Of a stretch of DNA of 64,000 bases, positions 49,679 through 59,236 are shown piece after piece (the first letter of the stretch is position 1; the number at the start of each line of letters is the position of its first letter). The stretch is from Robertmurraya sp. FSL R5-0851. GTDB taxonomy: Bacteria; Bacillota; Bacilli; Bacillales; Cytobacillaceae. The position numbers and the translations under genes were made by a program. Location of the stretch: assembly GCF_038002965.1 (NCBI RefSeq), contig NZ_JBBOOE010000001.1, positions 1,593,001-1,657,000 on the forward strand, in the 5' to 3' direction. The notes under the pieces were generated by a model. The model was given only the letters and a program-made list of their open reading frames with translations, was not told where the DNA came from and made no database searches.

Positions 49679-50434
49679 ATGGACCCAATTAAATATAATA
49701 AACCGGATGATGGAGGGGGGAACGAACAAGAAACCCCAAAGGAAGAAAAATCATCAAGTTTAATTGAAAAAATCCAACAGTTAGGACAAACGAATGTTCC
49801 ACAGTTAGCGCAGGATTCAAAAATACATTGCTTAACGATTGTCGGTCAGATTGAAGGTCATATGACCCTTCCACCGCAAAACAAAACGACGAAATACGAA
49901 CATCTCATTCCGCAACTCGTAGCAATTGAGCAAAATCCGAAGATTGAGGGGTTACTTGTGGTCTTAAACACAGTAGGTGGCGATGTGGAAGCGGGGTTAG
50001 CGATATCTGAGATGCTTGCCTCCTTATCTAAGCCAACTGTGTCTATTGTGTTGGGTGGTGGCCACTCCATAGGAGTACCGATCGCGGTGTCATGTGATTA
50101 CTCGTATATTGCAGAGACAGCAACGATGACGATTCATCCAATCCGTTTGACCGGTTTATTTATCGGTGTGCCTCAAACTTTTGAGTATTTAGATAAGATG
50201 CAGGATCGAGTGGTTACTTTTGTGACAAAGCACTCTAAGATTACAGAAGAGAAGTTTAAAGAATTAATGTTTGAAAAAGGAAACCTCACAAGAGATATCG
50301 GTACAAATGTAGTGGGGACGGATGCTGTAAAATACGGCTTAATTGATGAGGTTGGCGGGATTGGCCAAGCAATGAAGAAATTAAATGAACTCATTGCGAT
50401 TAACAGTGAGGGAACAGAGGGGTTGGTTCAATGA
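49679..50434 (+). CDS. tepA: ClpP-like serine protease TepA (YmfB)
   Basis: A 251-residue ClpP/crotonase-fold protein. The catalytic Ser lies in GGGHSIGVP, the His in ATMTIHPIR, with an oxyanion-type GGDVEAG loop. In B. subtilis TepA has been called translocation-enhancing protein and degrades small acid-soluble proteins or signal peptides by different reports, so the substrate is unsettled. ATG 49679 is chosen because GAAGGGAGA precedes it; an upstream extension to 49622 is unconserved. The stop overlaps ylzJ. Confidence 0.92.
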   Translation: MDPIKYNKPDDGGGNEQETPKEEKSSSLIEKIQQLGQTNVPQLAQDSKIHCLTIVGQIEGHMTLPPQNKTTKYEHLIPQLVAIEQNPKIEGLLVVLNTVGGDVEAGLAISEMLASLSKPTVSIVLGGGHSIGVPIAVSCDYSYIAETATMTIHPIRLTGLFIGVPQTFEYLDKMQDRVVTFVTKHSKITEEKFKELMFEKGNLTRDIGTNVVGTDAVKYGLIDEVGGIGQAMKKLNELIAINSEGTEGLVQ

Positions 50435-50643
50435 TCCTTTATACCCTCACCCCACCAGAAATGATTTATCCGAATGCCAATTCGGATGTTACTCAACTGA
50501 AAATGTATGATCTTGATGGGATTCCCTTATTAGTCGAATCTGACGCAGAAGGTGCTTATCGAGTGGTTCGTGTTATGAGTAGTGACCCGGCTCATTATTT
50601 AGATGAAAGATGTACACCAGGAGCAAAAATATCTTTCTTGTAA
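50431..50643 (+). CDS. ylzJ: YlzJ-like small protein
   Basis: A 70-residue protein of the YlzJ family ([14 protein letters not shown] at the start, [20 protein letters not shown] later). No function is established. The ATG overlaps the tepA stop by 4 bp, so it is translationally coupled, and the pair is conserved in Bacillus next to spoIIIE. Confidence 0.88.
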   Translation: MILYTLTPPEMIYPNANSDVTQLKMYDLDGIPLLVESDAEGAYRVVRVMSSDPAHYLDERCTPGAKISFL

Positions 50644-50651
50644 AGCGTGTC

Positions 50652-50679
50652 TTTCAGGACGGATAAGTTATGCTATAAT
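50652..50679 (+). promoter_or_regulatory. Promoter upstream of spoIIIE
   Basis: TTTCAG at 50652-50657 and consensus TATAAT at 50674-50679 are 16 bp apart; TG at 50671-50672 makes it an extended -10 element. It lies directly after ylzJ. Confidence 0.72.
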
Positions 50680-50692
50680 AAAGTTGTATCAG

Positions 50693-50718
50693 GTAGGCAG
50701 CCAACTGAGGCTGCTTTT
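50693..50718 (+). terminator. Terminator-like hairpin in the spoIIIE leader
   Basis: AGGCAGCC and GGCTGCTT form an 8-bp stem (one wobble) with loop AACTGA and a T-rich tail. It lies just after the predicted start of transcription, so it either ends the ylzJ transcript or attenuates spoIIIE. Confidence 0.6.
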
Positions 50719-50795
50719 CTTGTCTTTATTAAAGGGTTTAGTACATAAAACAAAAGACTAAGATAGTAGTAATAATTCAACAGTAAGGTGATAAA

Positions 50796-53135
50796 ATGGC
50801 AAAGAAAAAAAGACGACAAACAAGAAGCAAGGATGGTTTTAAGCGAACGGTTAAATTCGAACTCATTGGACTTATACTTATTGCATTAGCGACTATTTCC
50901 ATTGCCAGACTTGGTGCGGTTGGACATGCTGTTGTTATGTTCTTTCGCTTCTTTTCGGGCGAATGGTATATGGTGAATTTAATTAGTTTGGCAGTCATTG
51001 GTGCGTATTTTATGTGGAAACGTGAAATTCCATCCTTTTTCCAGAGTAAATGGATAGGAATGTATTTTATTGTTTCTGCTCTATTACTTCTGAGCCATGT
51101 TACATTGTTTGAACTTCTTGCAAATGATGGGAGAACAGAAAGCCCAAGTGTAATAAAAAATACGTTCGAGCTTTATTGGATGGAAGTTAGAGGAGAAACG
51201 AGTACCACCGATTTAGGCGGGGGAATGATTGGTGCACTTTTATTTGCCATGTCCTATTATTTGTTTGCTGAAGCAGGAACAAAAATTATAGCTGCTTTAT
51301 TTTTTATTATTGGCTTCATTTTGCTCACTGGTAGAACCTTAGGTGAACCGCTAGGAAGAGCCATCATTGCATTTGGTCAGTTTCTAAAGAAACAGATTCA
51401 TGCTTTTGGCGATGATATGAAAGGTTGGAGAAATGAGCGTTCGGAAAAAAACAAGAAAAAGAAAGAAGAAAAACGAAAAGCAATAGAAAAAAAGGAACAA
51501 GAAGAAAGAGTCATTCCTATTTCAAGTGCAATGACGCCTCCAGAAGAAGAAAGAGTCGTTGAACCAATCATTTCAAGCTTTACAGAGAGAGCTTATTCGG
51601 AACCACCTGTGGAACAAACGACAAAAAAAGGGAAGTCTCAGTCACAAACGGAAGACGATAGTGTTCCGCCAATTACGTTTACGGAAGTGGAGAATAAAGA
51701 TTATGAGCTTCCTTCGATTCATTTGTTAAAAGCACCTCGTCATACGGATCAAAGTGGCGAATATGAGCTTATCCATGCGAATGCAGCAAAGCTTGAACGA
51801 ACGTTCTTAAGCTTTGGAGTAAAAGCGAAAGTAACACAAGTTCATTTAGGTCCTGCTGTTACTAAGTATGAAGTTCATCCAGATGTAGGTGTGAAGGTTA
51901 GTAAAATTGTTAATTTAAGTGATGATTTAGCACTTGCTTTAGCGGCTAAGGATATCCGAATGGAAGCACCAATCCCAGGCAAATCTGCGATTGGAATAGA
52001 AGTGCCTAACTCCGAGGTTGCTATGGTATCTCTACGTGAAGTTTTAGAGTCTAAGAAGAACGACCGACCAGAATCAAAGCTTATGATTGGACTTGGGCGT
52101 GATATTACGGGCGAAGCAGTTTTAGCTGAATTAAACAAAATGCCACACTTACTTGTTGCTGGTGCAACTGGAAGTGGTAAGAGTGTATGTATTAATGGAA
52201 TTATTACGAGTATCTTAATGAGGGCAAAACCGCATGAAGTAAAATTAATGATGATCGACCCGAAGATGGTAGAGTTGAATGTTTATAATGGGGTCCCACA
52301 TTTATTAGCCCCTGTTGTAACCGATCCAAAGAAGGCATCACAGGCATTGAAAAAAGTAGTAAGTGAGATGGAAAGACGGTATGAGCTCTTTTCCCATACA
52401 GGAACTCGTAATATTGAAGGATATAATGATTATATTCGCCGAATTAATTTGGAGGAAGATACAAAGCAACCACTTCTTCCGTATATTGTTGTTATTGTGG
52501 ACGAGCTTGCTGACTTAATGATGGTGGCCTCATCAGATGTGGAGGATGCTATTACAAGATTAGCTCAAATGGCTCGTGCAGCGGGTATTCATTTAATTAT
52601 TGCTACTCAGCGTCCATCAGTTGATGTTATTACCGGTGTTATTAAAGCAAATATTCCATCAAGAATTGCTTTTGCCGTTTCCTCACAAATCGACTCACGG
52701 ACAATCTTGGATTCCGGAGGAGCAGAAAAACTGCTTGGCCGCGGGGATATGCTCTTTATGCCAGTAGGTGCGTCAAAGCCTATACGCGTACAGGGTGCAT
52801 TTTTATCGGACGAAGAAGTAGAAGAGATAGTCGATTTTGTTATTGGTCAACAAAAGGCACAGTATCAACAGGAAATGATTCCAGATGATATTCCTGAGCC
52901 TACCTCTGAAGTGGATGATGATTTATATGATGACGCTGTTGATCTCATTCTTGAAATGCAAACGGCCTCCGTCTCTATGCTACAACGAAGATTTCGTATT
53001 GGTTATTCTCGTGCAGCACGTCTTATTGATGAAATGGAGCTAAGAGGAGTGGTAGGACCATACGAAGGAAGTAAACCACGAACGGTGTTAATGACGAAGC
53101 CTGCTGAAGATTCCTCAGTAGGAAAAATAGACTAG
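50796..53135 (+). CDS. spoIIIE: DNA translocase SpoIIIE (FtsK family)
   Basis: A 779-residue translocase: four membrane helices in the first 190 residues, a charged Lys/Glu-rich linker, then alpha/beta motor domains with Walker A GATGSGKS at 456-463 and Walker [13 protein letters not shown], and a C-terminal gamma winged-helix domain (about 715-775) that reads SRS sequences. It pumps the chromosome into the forespore and clears trapped DNA at division septa. Position after ylzJ identifies SpoIIIE rather than SftA. Confidence 0.96.
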   Translation: MAKKKRRQTRSKDGFKRTVKFELIGLILIALATISIARLGAVGHAVVMFFRFFSGEWYMVNLISLAVIGAYFMWKREIPSFFQSKWIGMYFIVSALLLLSHVTLFELLANDGRTESPSVIKNTFELYWMEVRGETSTTDLGGGMIGALLFAMSYYLFAEAGTKIIAALFFIIGFILLTGRTLGEPLGRAIIAFGQFLKKQIHAFGDDMKGWRNERSEKNKKKKEEKRKAIEKKEQEERVIPISSAMTPPEEERVVEPIISSFTERAYSEPPVEQTTKKGKSQSQTEDDSVPPITFTEVENKDYELPSIHLLKAPRHTDQSGEYELIHANAAKLERTFLSFGVKAKVTQVHLGPAVTKYEVHPDVGVKVSKIVNLSDDLALALAAKDIRMEAPIPGKSAIGIEVPNSEVAMVSLREVLESKKNDRPESKLMIGLGRDITGEAVLAELNKMPHLLVAGATGSGKSVCINGIITSILMRAKPHEVKLMMIDPKMVELNVYNGVPHLLAPVVTDPKKASQALKKVVSEMERRYELFSHTGTRNIEGYNDYIRRINLEEDTKQPLLPYIVVIVDELADLMMVASSDVEDAITRLAQMARAAGIHLIIATQRPSVDVITGVIKANIPSRIAFAVSSQIDSRTILDSGGAEKLLGRGDMLFMPVGASKPIRVQGAFLSDEEVEEIVDFVIGQQKAQYQQEMIPDDIPEPTSEVDDDLYDDAVDLILEMQTASVSMLQRRFRIGYSRAARLIDEMELRGVVGPYEGSKPRTVLMTKPAEDSSVGKID

Positions 53136-53136
53136 G

Positions 53137-53161
53137 AAGGGCGATTCACATCGCCTTTCTA
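53137..53161 (+). terminator. Intrinsic terminator after spoIIIE
   Basis: AAGGGCGAT and ATCGCCTTT pair (one wobble) with a 4-base loop, right at the end of the gene; the T-tract is short. Confidence 0.72.
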
Positions 53162-53173
53162 ATTAGAACATAT

Positions 53174-53187
53174 TGGAAACGTTTACA
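53174..53187 (+). promoter_or_regulatory. Candidate cre (CcpA) site upstream of ymfC
   Basis: TGGAAACGTTTACA fits the cre consensus TGWAANCGNTNWCA except for G at position 3. Its last six bases (TTTACA) could also serve as a -35 element for CATAAT at 53203-53208 or nearby. Confidence 0.55.
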
Positions 53188-53230
53188 TCGTGTTTAGTGT
53201 GGCATAATTTATCGCAGAGTACGTTAAGAT

Positions 53231-53260
53231 AAACGTGTAAAATAAGTTAACACGTTTTTT
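53231..53260 (+). terminator. Second terminator-like hairpin in the spoIIIE-ymfC gap
   Basis: AAACGTGT at 53231-53238 and ACACGTTT at 53250-53257 form a perfect 8-bp stem, followed by T. It lies between the cre site and the ymfC promoter. Confidence 0.68.
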
Positions 53261-53301
53261 CGACAAAATTTCTAAACTCTATTTATTTATACCTAAAAAA
53301 G

Positions 53302-53310
53302 TGTTATAGT
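53302..53310 (+). promoter_or_regulatory. Extended -10 promoter of ymfC
   Basis: TGTTATAGT at 53302-53310 is an extended -10 element; a weak TTTATT hexamer lies 17 bp before the TATAGT. Confidence 0.6.
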
Positions 53311-53335
53311 ATTTTCGATTAGTAGGAATGATTGA

Positions 53336-53353
53336 ACATCAGAGGTCTGATGT
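53336..53353 (+). promoter_or_regulatory. Perfect palindrome, candidate operator of YmfC
   Basis: ACATCAGA-GG-TCTGATGT is an 18-bp site with perfect 8-bp arms, just downstream of the ymfC start of transcription. This is a typical place for GntR-family autorepression. The binding is inferred. Confidence 0.6.
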
Positions 53354-53380
53354 CTTTAGAAATGGTTGGAGGATGCTTGC

Positions 53381-54106
53381 ATGTCTATTAAGTCAGATAA
53401 CCGACATTTGTATTTACAGGTCATCGATCGGCTAAAAAAGGATATTGAGTCGGGGGTATACAAAGAGAAAGAAAAACTCCCGTCTGAATTTGACCTTGCT
53501 AAGCAGCTCGGTGTGAGCAGGGCGACGCTTCGAGAAGCACTGCGAATTCTTGAAGAGGAAAACGTCATCATTCGTCGTCATGGGGTAGGGACGTTTGTCC
53601 ATGCTAAGCCGCTATTTACGTCGGGAATTGAACAACTAAATAGTGTAACGAACATGATTGTTCAAGCAGGTATGAAACCAGGTACCATTTTCTTGAGCTC
53701 ATCAACTCAAGGAGCTACCGAAGAGGACATCCGTCGTTTCTCATGTTCTGCAGATGATGAAATTGTGGTAATGGAGAGAGTTCGAACAGCCAATGGAGAA
53801 CCAGTTGTATATTGTATCGACAAAGTTCCTAACAAAATTTTGCCTGAGACCTTTTCACATGGAGAGGAATCAATCTTCAACATACTAGAAGAGGAAGCAA
53901 ATCGAAATATTACATATGCTGTGGCTCAAATCGAACCAATCGGTTATCATGAAAAAGTTTCCCCCATCTTAGAATGTGACCCTGAAACTGCTTTGCTTGT
54001 TTTAAAGCAAATGCATTTTGACGAAATCGATGAACCAATCCTTTTTTCGGTAAACTACTTTAGAGCCGATAAATTTAGTTTTCATGTACTTCGAAAAAGA
54101 ATATAA
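53381..54106 (+). CDS. ymfC: GntR/HutC-family regulator YmfC
   Basis: A 241-residue regulator with an N-terminal winged helix ([29 protein letters not shown]) and a C-terminal UTRA-type ligand domain (about 90-240, [18 protein letters not shown] region). ATG 53381 follows TTGGAGGATG. It stands directly before a nucleoside-type ABC importer, so control of that operon is the likely job, but no ligand is known. The gene downstream differs from B. subtilis, where ymfD follows. Confidence 0.92.
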   Translation: MSIKSDNRHLYLQVIDRLKKDIESGVYKEKEKLPSEFDLAKQLGVSRATLREALRILEEENVIIRRHGVGTFVHAKPLFTSGIEQLNSVTNMIVQAGMKPGTIFLSSSTQGATEEDIRRFSCSADDEIVVMERVRTANGEPVVYCIDKVPNKILPETFSHGEESIFNILEEEANRNITYAVAQIEPIGYHEKVSPILECDPETALLVLKQMHFDEIDEPILFSVNYFRADKFSFHVLRKRI

Positions 54107-54195
54107 TGTTCTTAAAAGAGAATGAAGCTAATGTTTCATCGGATTGCTAAGCATTCTTGCTAAATCCAACAAAAATTCATAGGGGGTTTAAAACC

Positions 54196-55308
54196 ATGAA
54201 AAAGCGTAAATTCGGTTTAGCTCTATCATTGGTTCTTGCTGCTGGAACTATTTTAGGCGCATGTGGAAAAGCAGAAGAAGAAAACAATGCAGCTGAAGGT
54301 GGCAACACAGAAACAACAGAAGACGCATTTACTGTAGCAATGGTTACTGACGTAGGTGGAGTGGATGACAAGTCATTCAACCAATCTGCATGGGAAGGTC
54401 TTCAAGCATATGGTGAAGAAGTGGGCCTTGAAAAAGGTAAAGATGGTTTTGACTACCTACAATCACAATCAGATGCTGATTATTCTACAAACTTAAACAC
54501 TCTTGCTCGTCAAGGTTTTGATCTAGTATTCGGTATTGGTTTCCTTATGGAAGGTGCAATTAAAGAAATCGCTGCACAACAAAAAGAAAGCAACTTCGGA
54601 ATCGTTGATGCTCTTGTTGAAGAGCCAAATGTTGTAAGCATTATGTTTAAAGAACAAGAAGCAGCTTTCTTAGCTGGTGTAGCTGCGGCAAAAGCTACTA
54701 CTTCTAATAAAATCGGTTTCCTTGGCGGAATGGAAATTCCTGTTATCGAGCGTTTTGAAACTGGATTTAAAGCTGGCGTTGCTGCTGTAAACCCTGATAT
54801 TACGGTTGACGTACAATATGCTGGTGCTTTCGACAAAGCGGAAGTTGGTCAAACAATTGCTTCTAGCATGTATTCTAAAGGTATTGACGTAATTTTCCAT
54901 GCAGCTGGTGGAACTGGTAACGGTTTATTCAAAGAAGCTCGTGACCTTAAGAAGAAAGAGCCTGAAAGACAAGTTTGGGCAATCGGTGTTGACTCTGACC
55001 AAACAGCTGAGGGTGTAGTAGAAATCGATGGCAAAGAGCATAACGTAATCATTACTTCAGCACTTAAGCGTGTTGACAACGCTGTTAAAGACCTTTCTTT
55101 AAAAGCTAAAGATGGAGACTTCCCTGGTGGAGAAACAATTACTTACGGTCTGTCTGAAGATGGTGTTGGTCTAGCTCCAATTAACGAAGAAGTTGCAGCT
55201 AAAGCTGACATTGAAACAGCAGTTGCAGATTTCTCTGAAAAAATTAAGAACGGCGATCTAGTGATCCCTTCTACTTTAGAAGAGTTAAAATCTTTCTCTG
55301 TACAATAA
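54196..55308 (+). CDS. nupN: BMP/PnrA-family nucleoside-binding lipoprotein
   Basis: A 370-residue lipoprotein: signal peptide with lipobox LGAC (Cys23), an acidic linker of about 22 residues, then the BMP-family fold ([59 protein letters not shown]). It would capture purine nucleosides outside the membrane. The name nupN is by similarity to the B. subtilis NupNOPQ guanosine importer; orthology is not certain because the locus differs. Codon bias suggests high expression. A terminator follows. Confidence 0.88.
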   Translation: MKKRKFGLALSLVLAAGTILGACGKAEEENNAAEGGNTETTEDAFTVAMVTDVGGVDDKSFNQSAWEGLQAYGEEVGLEKGKDGFDYLQSQSDADYSTNLNTLARQGFDLVFGIGFLMEGAIKEIAAQQKESNFGIVDALVEEPNVVSIMFKEQEAAFLAGVAAAKATTSNKIGFLGGMEIPVIERFETGFKAGVAAVNPDITVDVQYAGAFDKAEVGQTIASSMYSKGIDVIFHAAGGTGNGLFKEARDLKKKEPERQVWAIGVDSDQTAEGVVEIDGKEHNVIITSALKRVDNAVKDLSLKAKDGDFPGGETITYGLSEDGVGLAPINEEVAAKADIETAVADFSEKIKNGDLVIPSTLEELKSFSVQ

Positions 55309-55318
55309 TGTTTGGACA

Positions 55319-55358
55319 AAGGAATAAGAGGATCTTTCCTACCTCTTATTCCTTTTTT
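55319..55358 (+). terminator. Strong terminator between lipoprotein and ABC ATPase genes
   Basis: GGAATAAGAGG and CCTCTTATTCC form a perfect 11-bp stem followed by six T. It should make the binding protein more abundant than the transporter subunits. Confidence 0.9.
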
Positions 55359-55495
55359 AAGGAATAAGTAGAAATGGAACTGAAGGGTAGAAATGATTCT
55401 ACGTTTCATTTGCATTTTTATTAAAAGGGAATATACCCCAAAAATAATAGGTCATTCTACACGCTTGGGATACCAAGTTTTTTAAAAATTGCTAA

Positions 55496-55506
55496 AGGTC
55501 TGACCT
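55496..55506 (+). promoter_or_regulatory. Second candidate YmfC site, upstream of nupO
   Basis: AGGTC-T-GACCT is a perfect 5-bp-arm palindrome. It matches 9 of 11 bases of AGGTCTGATGT inside the ymfC operator. It lies between a TTGCTA hexamer (55489-55494) and a poor -10 (TTTTAC, 55512-55517), spacer 17. Confidence 0.45.
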
Positions 55507-55558
55507 CTTACTTTTACGAATAATTTGCTTAAACTTTGAGCAAGGAGTGAGAAAAGAA

Positions 55559-57094
55559 ATGGAATATGTTATTGAGATGCTAGGTATTCGTAAAGAATTC
55601 CCAGGAATCGTCGCAAACGATAATATTACTTTGCAACTAAAGCAAGGGGAAATTCATGCATTGCTTGGTGAAAACGGGGCAGGAAAATCAACATTAATGA
55701 ATGTGCTGTTTGGTTTATATCAGCCGGAACAAGGGGAAATTCGTGTTCGAGGCAAAGCGGTGAAAATCACTAACCCAAATATTGCTAATGATTTAGGAAT
55801 TGGAATGGTTCATCAGCATTTTATGCTAGTAGACAAGTTTACGGTAACAGAAAATATTATTCTTGGTAAGGAAACCAAATCAGGGTTGAAAATCGATTTA
55901 AAAAAGGCTGAGCAAGAAGTAAGAGAAATTTCCGAGCGCTATGGGCTAGCGGTTGATCCACAAGCAAAAATCGCTGATATTTCTGTTGGAATGCAACAAA
56001 GAGTAGAAATATTGAAAACGCTCTATAGAGGAGCCGAGATCTTGATTTTTGATGAGCCAACAGCTGTATTGACTCCACAGGAAATCAAAGAGCTTATACA
56101 AATTATGAAAACGCTTATTAAAGAGGGTAAGTCAATCATTCTAATTACTCATAAGCTTAAGGAAATTATGGAAGTATGTGACCGTTGTACTGTTATCCGT
56201 AAGGGTGTTGGGATTGGTACAGTAAATGTAAGTGAAACGAATCCAAATGAACTGGCAAGCTTGATGGTTGGTCGAGAAGTTACGTTTAAAACAGAAAAGG
56301 CAGATGCAAAGCCTGCTCAAAGTGTTCTAGAGATAAATGGTTTGATAGTGAAAGACTCTAGGGGATTAACAGCAGTAAATAGCCTGAATCTTGATGTGAA
56401 GGCAGGAGAAATCCTGGGTATTGCAGGTGTTGATGGGAATGGGCAAACAGAGTTAATTGAAGCGATTTCTGGATTGCGTAAATCAGAAAGTGGTTCAATC
56501 CAGCTGAATGGGAAAGAGATTCGAAATCTTCCTCCTCGTAAAATTACCGAGGCTGGTACAGGGCATATTCCACAGGACCGTCATAAGCACGGACTGGTTT
56601 TAGATTTTCCTATTGGGGAAAACATGGTGCTGCAAACATACTATAAAACACCATTTTCAAAAACTGGTGTTTTAAACTTCAAACAAATCTATCAAAAAGC
56701 AAAATCACTTATTCAAGAGTTTGATGTTCGTACACCAAGTGAATTTACTCTTGCAAGAGCTTTATCAGGGGGGAACCAACAAAAGGCGATCATCGGTCGT
56801 GAAGTAGATCGAAATCCGGATTTGCTCATCGCAGCTCAGCCAACACGTGGACTTGATGTTGGGGCCATTGAGTTTATTCATAAAAGACTAATTGAACAGC
56901 GAGACAATGGAAAAGCCGTATTATTGCTTTCCTTTGAACTTGATGAAATTCTTAATGTGAGTGACCGAATTGCGGTTATCTACGAAGGGGAAATCGTTGC
57001 TATTGTCAATCCAAAGGAAACAACGGAACAGGAACTTGGATTATTAATGGCTGGTTCCAAACAGAAGGAAGTAGGTGAACAAACAAATGTCTAA
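55559..57094 (+). CDS. nupO: ABC importer ATPase with two nucleotide-binding domains
   Basis: A 511-residue fused ATPase of the RbsA/NupO type. The first domain has GENGAGKST, the SVGMQQRVEIL signature and IFDEPTAVLTP. The second has GVDGNGQTE (degenerate Walker A), LSGGNQQKAIIGRE and a degenerate Walker B (LLIAAQPTRGLD). Such asymmetry is usual in this family. It energises the NupP-NupQ permease. ATG 55559 follows AAGGAGTGAG; the GTG at 55547 lies inside it. Confidence 0.93.
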   Translation: MEYVIEMLGIRKEFPGIVANDNITLQLKQGEIHALLGENGAGKSTLMNVLFGLYQPEQGEIRVRGKAVKITNPNIANDLGIGMVHQHFMLVDKFTVTENIILGKETKSGLKIDLKKAEQEVREISERYGLAVDPQAKIADISVGMQQRVEILKTLYRGAEILIFDEPTAVLTPQEIKELIQIMKTLIKEGKSIILITHKLKEIMEVCDRCTVIRKGVGIGTVNVSETNPNELASLMVGREVTFKTEKADAKPAQSVLEINGLIVKDSRGLTAVNSLNLDVKAGEILGIAGVDGNGQTELIEAISGLRKSESGSIQLNGKEIRNLPPRKITEAGTGHIPQDRHKHGLVLDFPIGENMVLQTYYKTPFSKTGVLNFKQIYQKAKSLIQEFDVRTPSEFTLARALSGGNQQKAIIGREVDRNPDLLIAAQPTRGLDVGAIEFIHKRLIEQRDNGKAVLLLSFELDEILNVSDRIAVIYEGEIVAIVNPKETTEQELGLLMAGSKQKEVGEQTNV

Positions 57095-58133
57095 TCGTGT
57101 GAAAAATATTATTGTTCCTATCATGGCTGTAATATTAGGGATGCTAGTAGGAACTATTATTATGATTGTGACAGGCTACGATGCATTAGCTGCCTTTACC
57201 GCACTTTGGAACGGTGCATTTGGAGAGATTTATTACACTGGGGAAGTTATCCGACAGGTAACTCCGTTAATATTAGCCGGGTTATCCGTCGCATTTGCCT
57301 TCCGTACAGGTCTTTTCAATATTGGAGTTGAAGGACAGTTAATCGTAGGTTGGTTGGCAGCTGTTTGGGTAGGGGTTGCGTTTGAACTTCCAGCTGTTAT
57401 ACATACGCTCGTTGCAGTTATTGCAGCGGGGGTTGCAGGTGCTCTTTGGGCATTTATTCCTGGTCTATTAAAAGCAAAATTCCGTGTACATGAAGTTATC
57501 GTAACCATCATGTTAAATTATACGGCACTTCATGTGACAAACTATATTATCCGTTCAGTTCTATCTGAAAAAAGCGATCGTACGGAAATGATTAAAGAAA
57601 CTGCAACATTACGTTCATCATTTTTAGAAGGATTAACCGACTATTCACGTTTGCATTGGGGAATTGTAATTGCATTAATTGCTGTATTTATTATGTGGTT
57701 CCTACTTGAAAAGACAACTCGTGGATACGAATTACGTTCAGTTGGATTCAACCAGCATGCTTCTCACTACGCTGGTATGAATGTGGATAAAAATATTATT
57801 CTTTCTATGGTCATCTCAGGTGCTTTTGCTGGTCTAGCTGGTGCAATGGAGGGACTAGGGACATTTGGTTATGCATCCATTAAAGGTGGTTTCACTGGAG
57901 TTGGTTTTGATGGAATTGCCGTTGCACTTCTCGGTGGAAACGGACCTATTGGTGTTATTCTAGCAGCGTTACTTTTCGGAGCATTAAAGGTTGGAGCTTT
58001 AAATATGCCTCTTGAGGCGGGAGTTCCTAATGAGCTTGTTGATATAATTATCGCTTTAATCGTGTTCTTTGTAGCAGCAAGTTATATGATTCGTCTGTTC
58101 ATTGATCGTATTAGTAAAAAGGGGGTGAAGTAA
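57087..58133 (+). CDS. nupP: ABC importer permease subunit NupP-like
   Basis: A 348-residue permease of the BPD_transp_2 family with about nine or ten membrane helices (AGLSVAFAFRTGLFNIGVEGQ in pieces, the LLKAKFRVHEVIVTIMLNYTALH region, and the GFDGIAVALLGGNGPIG loop). It overlaps the nupO end by 8 bp and is followed immediately by nupQ. ATG 57087 is chosen with GGTGA at 57073-57077. Confidence 0.93.
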   Translation: MSNRVKNIIVPIMAVILGMLVGTIIMIVTGYDALAAFTALWNGAFGEIYYTGEVIRQVTPLILAGLSVAFAFRTGLFNIGVEGQLIVGWLAAVWVGVAFELPAVIHTLVAVIAAGVAGALWAFIPGLLKAKFRVHEVIVTIMLNYTALHVTNYIIRSVLSEKSDRTEMIKETATLRSSFLEGLTDYSRLHWGIVIALIAVFIMWFLLEKTTRGYELRSVGFNQHASHYAGMNVDKNIILSMVISGAFAGLAGAMEGLGTFGYASIKGGFTGVGFDGIAVALLGGNGPIGVILAALLFGALKVGALNMPLEAGVPNELVDIIIALIVFFVAASYMIRLFIDRISKKGVK

Positions 58134-59093
58134 GTGGGATTCATGGATATTTTATATATCGTAATACCTTCTACTTTACTTTGGGCAGCGCCACTTATTT
58201 TCACTGCGTTAGGCGGTAACTTTTCAGAGCGTTCAGGTATCGTTAACATTGGACTAGAGGGTTTAATGGTAATCGGTGCATTTTCAGCAATCGTGTTTAA
58301 TCTTGCTTTTGACCAGACACTCGGTAACTTGACTCCTTGGGTTTCATTATTAGTAGCTATGGTTGTAGGTGCGCTATTATCCGTTTTACATGCCGTTGCA
58401 TCGATCACATTCCGAGCTGACCAGACCGTTTCTGGGGTGGCAATCAATCTTTTAGCAGTTGGTGCAGCACTTTTCCTTGTTAAGCTTTTTTACGGAAAAG
58501 GTCAAACAGACATTATTCAAAAAGGCTTTAGTAAAATAGATATCCCTGTTTTAAGTGATATCCCTGTTCTAGGAAAGCTATTCTTTTCCAATACGTACTA
58601 CACTTCATATGTGGCAATTATCGTTGCATTTATCGCATGGTTTGTTATGTTTAAAACACCGTTCGGCCTTCGACTTCGCGCTGTAGGTGAGCATCCAATG
58701 GCAGCGGATACCATGGGGATTAACGTGACAAAAATGAGATATATTGGAGTGATCATCTCAGGTGCATTAGGAGGTATTGGTGGGGGAATTTATGCTCAGT
58801 CCATTTCTTCTGACTTCAGTCACGCGACGATTTCGGGACAAGGTTTCATGGCGCTTGCGGCATTAATCTTTGGTAAATGGCATCCGCTTGGAGCAATGGG
58901 CGCAGCGTTATTCTTTGGATTCGCACAAAGCTTAAGTATCATTGGTTCTAGCTTACCATTATTAGAAAATATCCCGAATGTCTACTTGTTGATCGCACCA
59001 TATATCTTAACAATCCTAGCATTAACTGGATTCATTGGAAGAGCAGAAGGACCAAAGGCACTTGGAACACCATATATTAAAGGAAATAGATAA
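58134..59093 (+). CDS. nupQ: ABC importer permease subunit NupQ-like
   Basis: A 319-residue partner permease (GGNFSERSGIVNIGLEGLMV in pieces, RADQTVSGVAINL, PFGLRLRAVGEHPMAADTMG) with about eight to ten helices. GTG 58134 directly follows the nupP stop with AAAGGGGGTG at proper distance. A terminator follows, so this ends the importer operon. Confidence 0.92.
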   Translation: MGFMDILYIVIPSTLLWAAPLIFTALGGNFSERSGIVNIGLEGLMVIGAFSAIVFNLAFDQTLGNLTPWVSLLVAMVVGALLSVLHAVASITFRADQTVSGVAINLLAVGAALFLVKLFYGKGQTDIIQKGFSKIDIPVLSDIPVLGKLFFSNTYYTSYVAIIVAFIAWFVMFKTPFGLRLRAVGEHPMAADTMGINVTKMRYIGVIISGALGGIGGGIYAQSISSDFSHATISGQGFMALAALIFGKWHPLGAMGAALFFGFAQSLSIIGSSLPLLENIPNVYLLIAPYILTILALTGFIGRAEGPKALGTPYIKGNR

Positions 59094-59120
59094 ATCTCCG
59101 TTTTTACGGGGATTTTTTTT
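59094..59120 (+). terminator. Intrinsic terminator after nupQ
   Basis: ATCTCCGT and ACGGGGAT (one wobble) form an 8-bp stem followed by eight T. Confidence 0.88.
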
Positions 59121-59142
59121 ATTTTCTCTAATCTACTAACTT

Positions 59143-59170
59143 TTGTTAAATTTTCGAACATTTGTATAAT
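59143..59170 (+). promoter_or_regulatory. Sigma-A promoter of the diguanylate cyclase gene with overlapping inverted repeat
   Basis: TTGTTA at 59143-59148 and consensus TATAAT at 59165-59170 have a 16-bp spacer. An inverted repeat GAACATT-n11-AATGTTC (59156-59180) spans the -10 element and may be an operator. Confidence 0.66.
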
Positions 59171-59236
59171 TTTAATGTTCTGTCTACAAGAATATGGTAA
59201 AATTGGGGTAATCCATTCGATAGAAGAGGTTTGAAT

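Noticed and set aside
54107..54195. Purine riboswitch in front of the nucleoside importer
   Set aside because: The 89-bp gap lacks the conserved junction and loop-loop elements of purine aptamers; the same is true of 55359-55558.
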